Shown here: positions 46,608 through 55,905 of the stretch, piece by piece
How positions within the stretch are numbered: position 1 is the stretch's first letter
Layout: each line of letters starts with the position of its first letter
Assembly: GCA_015075635.1 (NCBI GenBank)
Contig: JABTUA010000001.1
Coordinates: 2,790,001-2,854,000, forward strand
DNA length: 64,000 nt
Direction: 5' to 3'
Source of the DNA: Polyangiaceae bacterium
GTDB lineage: Bacteria > Myxococcota_A > Polyangia > Polyangiales > Polyangiaceae
Position numbers and translations under genes: made by a program
Notes under the pieces: generated by a model
What the model was told of the DNA's origin: nothing
Databases searched by the model: none
The model's input: the letters and a program-made list of their open reading frames with translations, nothing else

Positions 46608-47609
46608 ATGGACCAGTTCTCGGCACACCTCGATCGCGGCTGGGATCTCGTGCAGCGCGGTGACGCGCACGGGGCGGAGCAGAGCGCGCGCCGCGCCCTG
46701 GAGATCGACGGCCAGTCACCCGAGGCCCACAACCTGCTCGGCTACGTCGCGGCGCTGCAGGGCGAGTTCGACGACGCGATCGAGCACTATCGCACCGCGA
46801 TCTCGCTGGACGACACCTACCTCGAGGCGATGCTGAACGCCGCGGAGGTCTACATCCACCCGCTCGGTGATTTCGACGGCGCCATCGACATGTGCGAGCA
46901 GGCGCTGGAGCTGGCCGAGAACGACGACGAAGTCGTCGACGCCTTGCTGCTCTGGTTCGACGCCCTGCTCGCCAAGGGCGATTTCGACTCGGCCAAGGCG
47001 GTCTCCCGGCGCTTCCCGGACGGGCCCTTCGAGAACCCCAACCACACCTTCCTGGTGGCGCGCGCCCTCTACGAGGTCGGCGAAGTGGACCGCGCTTCGC
47101 CGCTCATCGACTCCGTCTTGAAGGACCAGCCGAAGCACGCGGAGGCCTGGTACTACCTGGGTCTGATCCGGGACGAGCACGGGGACGCCATGGGAGCGAC
47201 CGCGGCGTTCTTGCGCTCGCGGGAGCTCGACCTGGAGGTGCCTCCGCCGCCCTGGAGCGTGAGCCGCGAGACCTTCGAGGCCGCCGCCAAGGCGGCAGTG
47301 GCGAGCCTGCGTCCGGAGCTTCAGGCGTTTCTGGTCGAGGGCGAGGTGTTCGTGTCCGACGTGCCCGGGGTCGAGGTCGTCGTGGACGGCGTGGACCCCC
47401 GGGCGCTGCTCCTGCTCGATGGTGTCGCCGGCGAGAGCCCGGCCGAGGCGCCCCGAGCGCGGGTCTTCGTCTACCAGCGCAACGTCGAACGCCTGGCGGG
47501 AACCATCGAGCTGGTCGAAGAAGAGATCGCCGCGGCGCTGGAGCGGGAGATCACCCTGTCGTTCCTGGAAGCCGGGCCGGCGCCCGATGAGGATCGAGGG
47601 TTGAATTGA
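46608..47609 (+). CDS. TPR protein with degenerate zincin-like C-terminal domain
   Basis: 333 residues. TPR repeats fill about 1-210 (ARRALEIDGQSPEAHNLLGY, PKHAEAWYYLGLIRDEHGDA). The C-terminal part (about 235-320) follows the PF06262-type metallopeptidase plan (VPGVEVVVDGVDP, LLLLDGV, RVFVYQRNVERLAG, ELVEEEIAAALEREITLSFL). Where active members have HExxH there is REITL, so both zinc His are lost. It may serve as a protein-binding domain. Its stop overlaps the next start (TTGA). Confidence 0.75.
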   Translation: MDQFSAHLDRGWDLVQRGDAHGAEQSARRALEIDGQSPEAHNLLGYVAALQGEFDDAIEHYRTAISLDDTYLEAMLNAAEVYIHPLGDFDGAIDMCEQALELAENDDEVVDALLLWFDALLAKGDFDSAKAVSRRFPDGPFENPNHTFLVARALYEVGEVDRASPLIDSVLKDQPKHAEAWYYLGLIRDEHGDAMGATAAFLRSRELDLEVPPPPWSVSRETFEAAAKAAVASLRPELQAFLVEGEVFVSDVPGVEVVVDGVDPRALLLLDGVAGESPAEAPRARVFVYQRNVERLAGTIELVEEEIAAALEREITLSFLEAGPAPDEDRGLN

Positions 47610-48064
47610 GCGACCCGGTGAAGCGCGAGTCGCGCGCCGAGCGCATCGGACGGCGCTCCGCCCTGGTCGTGTTCGCGCTCCTGGTCTCCGGCATCACTCT
47701 GACCTGGACCTCTCAGATCATCCGCCAGACGTTCTTCCCGGCCGGGACGGCCGCGACCGCGAGCTGTCGGCCCGGGGTGCTCGCGCTCATCGGCGCGGTG
47801 CGACGCGCGCGGCAGTCCGCGGACGCCGAGACCGGCGGCGAGCGCGCGGCGGTGACGCGCTTTCGCGCGGCGCTCGGTCCGGAGTGGGACGGACGGGACG
47901 CGCTCGGAGTGACCTGTCGGGGCGACGCGGTGGGCGAGAGGGCCCTGCGTGAGGTCGACCGGCTGCGCTTCGCCGAGGAGCACGCCACGCGCTACGAAGC
48001 CGTGGACCTGGCACGCCGCCGCCGAGAGGTCGCGTCGCTGGAGCGACAGCTCGGCACGCGCTGA
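47606..48064 (+). CDS. Single-pass membrane protein, unknown function
   Basis: 152 residues from a TTG at 47606 overlapping the TPR stop. One membrane segment (about 18-38, SALVVFALLVSGITLTWTSQ) with a charged helical remainder containing two Cys. No family recognised. Confidence 0.7.
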   Translation: MSDPVKRESRAERIGRRSALVVFALLVSGITLTWTSQIIRQTFFPAGTAATASCRPGVLALIGAVRRARQSADAETGGERAAVTRFRAALGPEWDGRDALGVTCRGDAVGERALREVDRLRFAEEHATRYEAVDLARRRREVASLERQLGTR

Positions 48065-48156
48065 AAACAACGGGGAAATCCGCGCCGGAATTGTCCCCAT
48101 CGAGGCCGGCCCCCGGAGTAAGCTCCCGCCCGACCGGCCCCCTCTCCTCCCGCACA

Positions 48157-50091
48157 ATGTCCAGCGAAACCCCCGAGCCCTCCGAGCCACCGCCCACGTT
48201 CGACATCCTGCCGCTCTCGAGCGAGCTCCGGCGTGCCGTGGACGACCTCGGCTACACCCACCCGACTCCTGTCCAGCGCGCCGTCTTCGAGCTGGCCTCG
48301 CGGGGCAAGGACCTGGTCGTCCAGGCCCGCACCGGCACCGGCAAGACCGCCGCGTTCGGCATGCCCATCGTGGACGCGCTGGTACGCCGTCAGACGCCGG
48401 CGGTGCAGGTCCTGGTGCTGTGCCCAACCCGCGAGCTGGCCCTGCAGGTGACCCGCGAGGTGGAAGCGCTGGCGAAATACCGTGGAGTCGCCACCGCCGC
48501 CATCTACGGCGGAGCGCCCATGCCCCGGCAGGTCGAACAGATCCGCGCGGGCGCGCAGGTCGTGATCGGCACGCCCGGGCGGGTGCTGGATCATCTGCGC
48601 CGCGGCACCTTCTCTGCTGCCTCGGTCCGCGCCCTGGTGCTCGACGAGTCCGACGAGATGCTGAGCATGGGCTTCTTGCCACAGATCAACGAGATCCTCT
48701 CGTACCTGCCGGACACGCGTCAGACGCTGCTCTTCAGCGCCACGTTGCCGCCAGACATCACGCGCATGGCGAAGGAGCGGCTCAAGAGCCCCGAGTTCCT
48801 GACGCTGAGCGGCGATCACATCGGGGCGCTGGAGATCCAGCACTTCGTCTACCTGAGCTTCGGCGACAAGATCGCCGAGCTCTTGCAGATCATCGAGATC
48901 GACGATCCGGAGAGCGCCATCGTGTTCTGCAACACGAAGGACGAGACCAAGCGCGTCGCGGGCGCGCTGGAACAGCAAGGTTTTGCCGCGGATTGGCTCA
49001 ACGCCGATCTCGGCCAGTCCGACCGCGAGAAGGTCATGGCGGCCACCCGCAGCGGCAACCTGCGCTTCTTGGTGGCCACGGACGTAGCGGCACGCGGCAT
49101 CGACATCTCGCACCTGACTCACGTCATCAACTTCGACTTCCCGGAGTCGGCGGAGCAATACGTGCACCGCACCGGCCGCACCGGCCGCGCCGGCAAGATG
49201 GGCACCGCGGTCTCGCTGGTGACGCCGAGCGACGTGGGTCACCTCTATCTGCTGCGACTGACCTACAAGCTCCGGCCCATCGAGAAGATGCTGCCGAGCG
49301 CCCGCGAGCTCAAGACGCGCGCCGAGGCGGACCTCGTCAACCTGTTCGTGGCGGCTTTCGGCGACAAGTCACCGCACCCGGAGGATCTGGCGCTGGCGCG
49401 TCGGCTGCTGTCGCACGAGAACGCCGAGCGCATCGTCGCCGGGCTCTTGCGCGACCACCTCGGTGCACGACCGGATGCCGAGGACGAAGCCACCGCGGCG
49501 CGACGCGCCCGCGCTCCCAAACGCCCGAGCCCGGAGCCCCCGCCGCGCGAGGCCGCGCCCGCACCGCTGGCCCGACCGCCGGTACCGCCAGCGCCGGCGC
49601 GCCCGCCAGCCGAACGCGCGGAGCGATCGGAGCGCCCCGACCGACCCGAACGCCCGCGCTTCGACGAGCGCGGCGGCCGGCGCGTCCGAAGCCGCGATCG
49701 CGACCGCGATCAGGATCACGAGCCGTTCCGCTACTCCGTGGAGTCCGCCGAGCCGACCCCCGCAGCCGCGGACAAACAGCCCGACACGGATCCGGGAAGA
49801 GCAGCCGACACCGGCGGCAGCGCGGAGACGGAGGAGCTCCGCCGCGACGAGGCGCTGTCCGAGATTTTCGTCAATGTTGGCCGGCGCGACGGCGCGACGC
49901 CAGCAGATTTTCACGCCGTGCTCGAAGGCGGCGGGCTCCCGGCCGACGCCACCGACTACGTGCGCGTGCGCCACCGGCATGCGTTCGTCGGCACGCGCAA
50001 GGAGCTGTTGGAACGAGTCCTGCAAGTGCTCAATGGCGCGAGCATTGCAGGGCGCACCGCGGCTGCCGAAATCGCACGCCCGCGCACGTGA
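48157..50091 (+). CDS. DEAD-box ATP-dependent RNA helicase with DbpA-like C-terminal domain
   Basis: 644 residues from the ATG at 48157. Helicase motifs run in order: Q-motif THPTPVQ, ARTGTGKT, PTRELALQ, GTPGR, VLDESDEM (DESD in place of DEAD), SAT, VATDVAARGIDI and HRTGRTGRAGKMG. An Arg/Pro-rich linker (about 450-545) leads to a C-terminal segment (about 570-640; IFVNVGRRDGATPADFHAVL) that fits the DbpA RNA-binding fold. Probably a ribosome-assembly or cold-response helicase. Confidence 0.93.
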   Translation: MSSETPEPSEPPPTFDILPLSSELRRAVDDLGYTHPTPVQRAVFELASRGKDLVVQARTGTGKTAAFGMPIVDALVRRQTPAVQVLVLCPTRELALQVTREVEALAKYRGVATAAIYGGAPMPRQVEQIRAGAQVVIGTPGRVLDHLRRGTFSAASVRALVLDESDEMLSMGFLPQINEILSYLPDTRQTLLFSATLPPDITRMAKERLKSPEFLTLSGDHIGALEIQHFVYLSFGDKIAELLQIIEIDDPESAIVFCNTKDETKRVAGALEQQGFAADWLNADLGQSDREKVMAATRSGNLRFLVATDVAARGIDISHLTHVINFDFPESAEQYVHRTGRTGRAGKMGTAVSLVTPSDVGHLYLLRLTYKLRPIEKMLPSARELKTRAEADLVNLFVAAFGDKSPHPEDLALARRLLSHENAERIVAGLLRDHLGARPDAEDEATAARRARAPKRPSPEPPPREAAPAPLARPPVPPAPARPPAERAERSERPDRPERPRFDERGGRRVRSRDRDRDQDHEPFRYSVESAEPTPAAADKQPDTDPGRAADTGGSAETEELRRDEALSEIFVNVGRRDGATPADFHAVLEGGGLPADATDYVRVRHRHAFVGTRKELLERVLQVLNGASIAGRTAAAEIARPRT

Positions 50092-50137
50092 AGCCGCGAG
50101 CGCTTGTGCTAGCCTCGGGCGTTGAAGCAGCCCTCGC

Positions 50138-50725
50138 ATGCAGCGTGATCGTCGAGCCAACGCCGAGAGTCTCCTGCACGACGTCGGGTGGGCGCTCGAG
50201 CACGGCTACCCCCCGCGAGAGCTGATTCCGATGCTGGAGAAGCTCGTCGGCCACGCGCCAACCGGCTCCGACGCAGCGCTGTTCGGAATGCGCGAGCTCA
50301 GCAAGCTCCTGGTCGAGAAGAAGCCGTGGCGCGCGGCCCGCCTCGCCCGGGAGGTGCTCGCTCACGTGGACGACGCGGAGCTCTGGCGCACGCTGGGCGT
50401 GGCGCTCAGCATGCTCGGACACTACCGCGCCGCCGCCCGCGCCTACCGGAGCGCCCTCGCGCACGACCCGCGCTGTCCGATCGCGACCCACAACTTGGGG
50501 CACCTCCTCGACGTGGGCCTCGGCCGGCCCGAGCGGGGTCTGCACTACCTTTCCATCGCCCTCCGCGCGGCGCCCGACGACGTCGAAATCCGGGCCTCGC
50601 ATGCCCACGCCCTGTGCCGGCTGGGCCGGCGAGCCGAAGCCCTGGCCTCCCTCGCGGAGCACCTCCCCGGCGGCCGATCCGAGGCGCTCGCCCTGGTCGA
50701 ACGCTGGATGAGCGCAGCCGACTGA
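50138..50725 (+). CDS. TPR-like helical repeat protein
   Basis: 195 residues. The centre has TPR-type pairs (LWRTLGVALSMLGHYRAAAR, CPIATHNLGHLLDVGLGRPE, RASHAHALCRLGRRAEALAS). No signal peptide, so probably cytoplasmic. Function unknown. Confidence 0.75.
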   Translation: MQRDRRANAESLLHDVGWALEHGYPPRELIPMLEKLVGHAPTGSDAALFGMRELSKLLVEKKPWRAARLAREVLAHVDDAELWRTLGVALSMLGHYRAAARAYRSALAHDPRCPIATHNLGHLLDVGLGRPERGLHYLSIALRAAPDDVEIRASHAHALCRLGRRAEALASLAEHLPGGRSEALALVERWMSAAD

Positions 50726-50780
50726 GCGCCGGACGGCCGGACCAGCGCAAACGACGCCCGGGCCCTTTGCGCCAGGCCAA

Positions 50781-52217
50781 ATGCTCACTATCCGGTGGGC
50801 CATGCTCTCCCGCGCCCTCCGCCGCTCCTGCCTGCTCCTGACCCTCGCTGCTGCCACCGCCCAAGCCCAGCCGGCTGCCGAGCCCAAGCCGGCCGAGCCC
50901 GCGCCCGAGGCGCCGCTCGAGCCCAAGCTGCCGGAGATCGACGACCCGATGCTGAAGCCGGTCCCGTCTGCCAAGAACGTGCTGCGTTCCTGGCAGGAAG
51001 CGCTGCGGCTCGCGCGCTCCCAGAGCTCGGAGCTCGCGCTCTCCGCCGCGCAGATGGACCTGGCGGACGGCCAGGAGCGCCAGGCCTTGTCCCGCGCGCT
51101 GCCCACGCTGACCGGCACCGGCAGCGTGACGCGGCACCTGCTGATGGGCGACGGGTTCAGCTTCGGCTCCGCGGGGCTGACCCGAGGCACGATCCCCGAC
51201 CCGAACACGACCTGGAACGCGGGCCTGGCCTTGCGCGTGCCGGTCTTCGCGCCCCAAGCCTGGTACGACCACGGTACGGCCAAGCGTAACAAGGGCGCCG
51301 CCCGCCTGAGCCACAGCGACCGGCAGCGCCTGGTGCTGGCGCAGACCGCGAGCGCCATCGTCAGCGTGGTCACGGCGGAGCGCGTCGCGGAGATCAGCCG
51401 CGTCTCGCTCAAGGGCTCGCTCTCGACCCTGGATCTGAACCAGCGCCGCGCCAAGCTCGGCGCGGCCAGCGCCGTGGACGTGCTGCGCGCGGAGCAGGAG
51501 GTCACGCTGACCCGCTCGCAAGTGGTGCAAGCCGACGAGGGCGTGCTCCGAGCCCGGGAGGCCCTCGGCATCGCCCTCGGCTCGAGCGACCCCTACGGCG
51601 TGGTCCCCGCGATCCGCGTGGACGCCCTGGCCAGCGACGCTCGCTCGGTGTGCCGGCCGGTCTCCGATCCGGACACTCGCGCAGACGTGCGCGCGGCACG
51701 CGCTCGCCTCGAAGTGGCGGAGCGCAACGTCAAGAGCACCGACTACTCCTTCGTGCCCACGGTGGACTTCGTGTCGAACCTGGGCTGGACCTCGAACGAT
51801 CGCGCGACGGCGAACCAGGAGCACGTCACCTGGACCATCGGGGGCCTTCTGACCTGGCAGCTCTACGACGGCGGCCTGCGGTACGGCACTCGCACCGCGA
51901 ACCAGGCCCAGCGCCGGATCGCCGAGGAGCAGGTCACCCAGTCCAAGCGCCTGGCGCGGGTCGAGGGCCAGCAGGCCCAGCGCGCCGTCGAGGTGGCCAA
52001 GCAGAACCTGGCCGTGGCCGGCAAGAGCCGGCAGCTCGCCACCGAGAGCGCGCGGCTGGCACGGATCGCCTTCGTCTCGGGACACGGCAACAGCTTCGAC
52101 TTGATCGACGCCGACCGGCGCCTGCGCAGCGCGGAGCTGGACCTGGCGGTCAAGGAGTTCGAGCTGATCCGAGCGCAGATCGCCGCGCTGCTCGCGCTCT
52201 CCACCTGCGACGTCTAG
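50781..52217 (+). CDS. TolC-family outer membrane efflux protein
   Basis: 478 residues from the ATG at 50781; an ATG at 50802 (MLSRALRRSCLLLTLAAATA) would give a better signal peptide. Two homologous OEP halves are seen, each with long coiled-coil helices (LALSAAQMDLADGQERQALS; RRIAEEQVTQSKRLARVEGQ) and strand-forming stretches. No inner-membrane partner gene lies beside it. Its TAG stop is the first base triplet of repeat copy A2. Confidence 0.9.
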   Translation: MLTIRWAMLSRALRRSCLLLTLAAATAQAQPAAEPKPAEPAPEAPLEPKLPEIDDPMLKPVPSAKNVLRSWQEALRLARSQSSELALSAAQMDLADGQERQALSRALPTLTGTGSVTRHLLMGDGFSFGSAGLTRGTIPDPNTTWNAGLALRVPVFAPQAWYDHGTAKRNKGAARLSHSDRQRLVLAQTASAIVSVVTAERVAEISRVSLKGSLSTLDLNQRRAKLGAASAVDVLRAEQEVTLTRSQVVQADEGVLRAREALGIALGSSDPYGVVPAIRVDALASDARSVCRPVSDPDTRADVRAARARLEVAERNVKSTDYSFVPTVDFVSNLGWTSNDRATANQEHVTWTIGGLLTWQLYDGGLRYGTRTANQAQRRIAEEQVTQSKRLARVEGQQAQRAVEVAKQNLAVAGKSRQLATESARLARIAFVSGHGNSFDLIDADRRLRSAELDLAVKEFELIRAQIAALLALSTCDV

Positions 52218-52441
52218 CGGGTGTCCCCAATTCGCGCTCCGCTGGCGGCAGCAAACGCCACGCGACGCTTCCGTTCGGTCGAACCGGCCGGCGCCGGCCC
52301 CGGCCGGTTTTCGCACTCACGCCTCATTGGCGGATCGAGATCTGATCATGACCAGACTGTTCAAGTGATTCCGGGGCTCGGCTGACCGCCGAGCGGCGCG
52401 AATCGAGCCGCTCGGTCGCACACCGAACTAGGGACACCCCC
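52215..52441 (+). repeat. MITE-like repeat, copy 2
   Basis: About 96% identical to 24931-25157 and of the same 227-bp length. Terminal inverted repeats are degraded relative to copy 1 (TAGCGGGTGTCCCCAATTCG at the left, CGAACTAGGGACACCCCC at 52424-52441). The mini-frame ATG is at 52348. The rest of 52442-52525 shows only the leader of the ccmC-like gene. Confidence 0.8.
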
Positions 52442-52525
52442 AGCTGCGAACTGCCCGGGAAAAATCCGCAGAAGTCGCTCCTCACCCCTCGCCTTTTCGC
52501 CCCTCGGCAGTATAGATTCCGCCCG

Positions 52526-53251
52526 ATGCCCGATCCCGCCAAGAAGCCCGCGTTGGGCCTGTTCCCGTTCTTCCTGGCGGCCACCGCGGCGGTGTTCTTC
52601 TGGCTGATCGGCTTCGTGTTCTTCAAGGCCCCGCTGGCGCAGCCCGAGGCCGGCGGCCTGGCGCAGAAGATCTTCTACTTCCACGTGCCCAGCGCCTACG
52701 CCATGTACCTGTCCGGCGTGGTCTGCCTGGTCGGGAGCGCCGCCTACTTGCTCTCGCTCAGCGACAAGTGGAACGCCTGGGCCCAGGCCGGCGCGGAGTG
52801 CGCGGTGGTGTTCGGCTTCATGGTGCTGACCAGCGGACCGCTCTGGGCCAAGAAGGCCTGGGGCGTGTACTGGGTCTGGGACCCTCGCCTCACCACCTCG
52901 CTCTTGTCCGTGCTGATCTACGTGGCGGTGGTGGTGCTGCGCGCGTTCGCCGGCGACGGCGAGGCGGAGCGCAAGTTCGCCGCCGCGCTCGGCGTGCTCG
53001 GCACCGTGAACCTGCCCATCATCCACTACTCGGTGCGCAAATGGGGCGGCAACCACCCCACGGTGATCACGCAGGGTGGCGGCGGGCTCAAGCACCCGGA
53101 CATGCAGCTGGCGCTGGGTGTGGGCTTTCTGGCGATGACGCTGCTCGCCGCGGCGCTGTTGATTCTGCGCGCGCGGCAGCTGGTGCTGAGCGCACGCGTC
53201 GGCCGAGCCGAGGAGCGCGCCGTCGCCGCCGGGCTCACGGAAGGATCCTGA
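52526..53251 (+). CDS. ccmC: Cytochrome c biogenesis protein CcmC/CcsA family
   Basis: 241 residues, six membrane segments. The haem-handling WWD motif is WGVYWVWDPRLTTSLL, flanked by conserved His in KIFYFHVPSAYAMYL and PIIHYSVRKWG. It carries haem to CcmE in the periplasm for cytochrome c maturation. Next come a CcmD-like gene and a 41-residue gene, a reduced ccm cluster; the cytochrome lipoprotein at 22632 is a likely client. Confidence 0.93.
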   Translation: MPDPAKKPALGLFPFFLAATAAVFFWLIGFVFFKAPLAQPEAGGLAQKIFYFHVPSAYAMYLSGVVCLVGSAAYLLSLSDKWNAWAQAGAECAVVFGFMVLTSGPLWAKKAWGVYWVWDPRLTTSLLSVLIYVAVVVLRAFAGDGEAERKFAAALGVLGTVNLPIIHYSVRKWGGNHPTVITQGGGGLKHPDMQLALGVGFLAMTLLAAALLILRARQLVLSARVGRAEERAVAAGLTEGS

Positions 53252-53506
53252 ATGAACCAAGCGAAAGACCAACAGCCTTCCACCTCCCAGCGACCGGAGG
53301 ACCGCTCGACGGAGTTCGTGGCCGTCGAGGGCGGCGCCAAGGAGTCCGCCAGCGCCGGCACGCTCCTGGTCGCCGCCTACTTGGTGATGTGGGCGCTGCT
53401 CCTGGGCTTCCTGTTCATCGGCTGGCGCCGTGGCCAGCAGCTGGCCGCCCGGCTCGAGAGCGTGGAAAAGGCCCTCGACCGCCACGACGCCGCCAAGGGC
53501 TCTTGA
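53252..53506 (+). CDS. CcmD-like small membrane protein
   Basis: 84 residues, ATG directly after the ccmC-like stop. One membrane segment (about 35-57, LLVAAYLVMWALLLGFLFIG) preceded by a soluble tail and followed by a short coiled coil. Size, topology and place match CcmD-type haem exporter accessory proteins. Confidence 0.75.
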   Translation: MNQAKDQQPSTSQRPEDRSTEFVAVEGGAKESASAGTLLVAAYLVMWALLLGFLFIGWRRGQQLAARLESVEKALDRHDAAKGS

Positions 53507-53519
53507 GCCTCCGAGTCCG

Positions 53520-53645
53520 ATGACGGTCTTCCACCTGATCTACATTCCCGGGGTGATACTCCTCGGCGTCGTCCTGGGCTACGTTCTCGGCGCCCGCGCG
53601 GTGCGCGCGGAGTACGAGAAGATGAAGAAGCGCGCCAAGGAGTGA
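53520..53645 (+). CDS. 41-residue membrane peptide of the ccm cluster
   Basis: The ATG at 53520 gives a hydrophobic helix (FHLIYIPGVILLGVVLGYVL) and a basic tail (RAEYEKMKKRAKE). It lies 13 bp after the CcmD-like gene and is probably co-translated. Confidence 0.65.
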   Translation: MTVFHLIYIPGVILLGVVLGYVLGARAVRAEYEKMKKRAKE

Positions 53646-53698
53646 CGCGGGCGCTCCGCCCGACGGCAGCCCCGAGCAGGCGCGAGCAGGAGACAGCC

Positions 53699-54838
53699 AT
53701 GGTCGACTTCAGCCTATCCGACGAGCACAAGGCGCTGATCGAAACCGCCAAGCGCTTCGCCCGCGAGCGCATCGCGCCCGTCGCCGCCGAGTGCGATCAC
53801 CAGAGCCGCTTCCCCACCGACGTGATGGAGGCCGCCCACGAGCTCGGGCTCGTGAACATGATCGTGCCGACCGAATACGGCGGCGCCGGCATGGGTGAGC
53901 TCGAGAACACGCTGGTCACCGAGCAGCTCGCCTGGGGCTGCACCGGCATCACCACGAGCATGCTGGCGAACTCCCTGGCGCTCACGCCCATCAAGCTCGG
54001 CGGCAACGAGGACCAGAAGAAGAAGTACTTGGGCATGCTCACGGACGCGCCGGTGTTCGCCGCCTACGCGACCACGGAGCCGGGGGCCGGCAGCGACGTC
54101 GCGGGTATCCGCACCAAGTTCACCCAGCACGGTGACGACTACGTGCTGAACGGCCAGAAGGCATGGATCACCAACGCCGGCTTCGCCAGCTTCTTCGTGA
54201 TCTTCGCCACCAGCTCCCCCGAGAAGCGCCACAAGGGCATCGCCGCCTTCATCGTCGATCGCGACACACCCGGCCTGAAGGTGGACAAGCACGAGGACAA
54301 GCTCGGCCAGCGCGCCAGCAACACCTGCGTCGTCCACCTCGAGGACGTCAAGGTCCCCAAGCAGAACCTGCTCGCCCCCGAGGGCGACGGCTTCAAGCTG
54401 GCGATGGAGACCTTCAACCAGACCCGCCCCGACATCGCCGCCCTGGCCACCGGCCTGATGCAGCGCTGCCTCGACGAGTGCGTGACCTACGCCAAGGATC
54501 GGAAGACCTTCGGGGTGCCCATCGCCGAGCACCAGATGGTGCAGGCCATGTTGGCCGACATGGCCGTCAGCATCGAGGCCACCCGCCTGCTCTACCAGAA
54601 GGCCGCCTGGAACCTCGACAACGGCGTGCGCGACCCGATCGTGTCCAGCTTCGCCAAGGTCTTCGGCGCCGACCGCGCCATGCAGACCGCCACCGACGCG
54701 GTGCAGGTCTTCGGCGGCAACGGCTACGTCCGCGACTACCCCGTCGAGAAGCTGATGCGCGACGCCAAGCTCTTGCAGATCTACGAGGGCACGAGCCAGG
54801 TGCAGCGCCTGGTGATCGCCCGGCAGATCACGCGCTGA
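53699..54838 (+). CDS. Acyl-CoA dehydrogenase
   Basis: 379 residues from the ATG at 53699, with CAGGAGA upstream. Family signatures: YATTEPGAGSDVAGIRT, GQKAWITNAGFASFF and QVFGGNGYVRDYPVEKLMRD, with the catalytic Glu in LLQIYEGTSQVQRLV. It oxidises fatty acyl- or branched-acyl-CoA with FAD, passing electrons to ETF. Chain-length class is not decided here (short/medium-chain type). Confidence 0.95.
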   Translation: MVDFSLSDEHKALIETAKRFARERIAPVAAECDHQSRFPTDVMEAAHELGLVNMIVPTEYGGAGMGELENTLVTEQLAWGCTGITTSMLANSLALTPIKLGGNEDQKKKYLGMLTDAPVFAAYATTEPGAGSDVAGIRTKFTQHGDDYVLNGQKAWITNAGFASFFVIFATSSPEKRHKGIAAFIVDRDTPGLKVDKHEDKLGQRASNTCVVHLEDVKVPKQNLLAPEGDGFKLAMETFNQTRPDIAALATGLMQRCLDECVTYAKDRKTFGVPIAEHQMVQAMLADMAVSIEATRLLYQKAAWNLDNGVRDPIVSSFAKVFGADRAMQTATDAVQVFGGNGYVRDYPVEKLMRDAKLLQIYEGTSQVQRLVIARQITR

Positions 54839-54855
54839 TTCAGGTCACGCCGCCG

Positions 54856-55872
54856 TCACCGCTTCCCGATGAACACGCCTCGATTGTTGGCGGCCTGGAT
54901 CTCCGCGCGGAGCTCGTGCTCGCGGCGGTCGAGGCCCTGGCCGGACTCGCCGCGGCGGCGGCGGTGCTTGAGGAACGCGAGCTCGGACAGGGCGAGCTGC
55001 TTCTTGCGAGCTGCCCCGTAGCCCTGCGGACTGTCCTTCAAGGTCAGGACGTTCCAGAGCGGCACCAGCTGGGCCGCGCTGGTGCTGGTCTTGAACTCCT
55101 TGGGGTGGAGCATCACGCCCACTTCGTCCACCAGGTTGCGGATAACGATGGCGCGGTCGCGGAACGCCAGGATGTAGAGCAGGACGAAGAACAGGATGTC
55201 GAAGGTGAAGAAGACGGCGAGCTTCAACAGCACGCCGGCGCCGCCGAAGAAGCTGACCAGGAAGTTGTGCAGGAAGTGCAGGCCCACGGCCGCCGTCCAG
55301 CCACCGATGGGCGCGACGACCTTCACCAGCATGTTGCGAGACTCGGCCGCGATGCCGACCCCCACGCCGGTCATCGCCGTGAAGGTGGCGTGGCCGAGGC
55401 CGCCCAGGATGGTGCGCAGGAAGAAGATCACGGTGAAGGCCGCCATGCCGCCCTGCGAGGTGCCGCGCATGATGTAGAGCACGTCCTCGGTGAGCGTGAA
55501 GCCGAGGCCGATCACGCCGCCGTAGATGGCTCCGTCGAGCGCGCCGTCGAGCTCCTTGAGCCACAGCGCCGAGGCGGCCCACACCACCAAGAGGAAGATC
55601 CCCTTGAAGGACTCCTCGACCGGCGGCGCGATGAACGACGCGGTGATGCCCGAGGCGGCCTGCGACGAGCCCATGGCCGAATAGACCACCGACCCGCCGA
55701 TGGTGTTGAAGATCAGCGAGCCGAAGGTGGCTCCGAGCGCTCCCCAGAAGAAGCACATGATCAGCAGCCACACCGGCTCGGGCTCGTAGCGGTCCACGCC
55801 CTTGATGGCGAGGCCGTAGAAGAACACGCACACCGAGACCAGGAAGATGGCGACGAAGAGCGCGATGATCAC
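54856..55872 (-). CDS. PrsW-family intramembrane metalloprotease
   Basis: 338 residues with about eight membrane segments in the first 240. The active-site motifs are APPVEESFKG (paired Glu), GLGHATFTAMTG and GLHFLHNFLV (His residues), as in PrsW/CAAX-type proteases. A cytoplasmic C-terminal tail (about 250-338) is charged. It may cut anti-sigma factors or other membrane proteins. Confidence 0.88.
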   Translation of the reverse strand: MIIALFVAIFLVSVCVFFYGLAIKGVDRYEPEPVWLLIMCFFWGALGATFGSLIFNTIGGSVVYSAMGSSQAASGITASFIAPPVEESFKGIFLLVVWAASALWLKELDGALDGAIYGGVIGLGFTLTEDVLYIMRGTSQGGMAAFTVIFFLRTILGGLGHATFTAMTGVGVGIAAESRNMLVKVVAPIGGWTAAVGLHFLHNFLVSFFGGAGVLLKLAVFFTFDILFFVLLYILAFRDRAIVIRNLVDEVGVMLHPKEFKTSTSAAQLVPLWNVLTLKDSPQGYGAARKKQLALSELAFLKHRRRRGESGQGLDRREHELRAEIQAANNRGVFIGKR

Positions 55873-55905
55873 GGCGCGAGCTTAGAGCATCTTCGGGGCC
55901 GGGTG

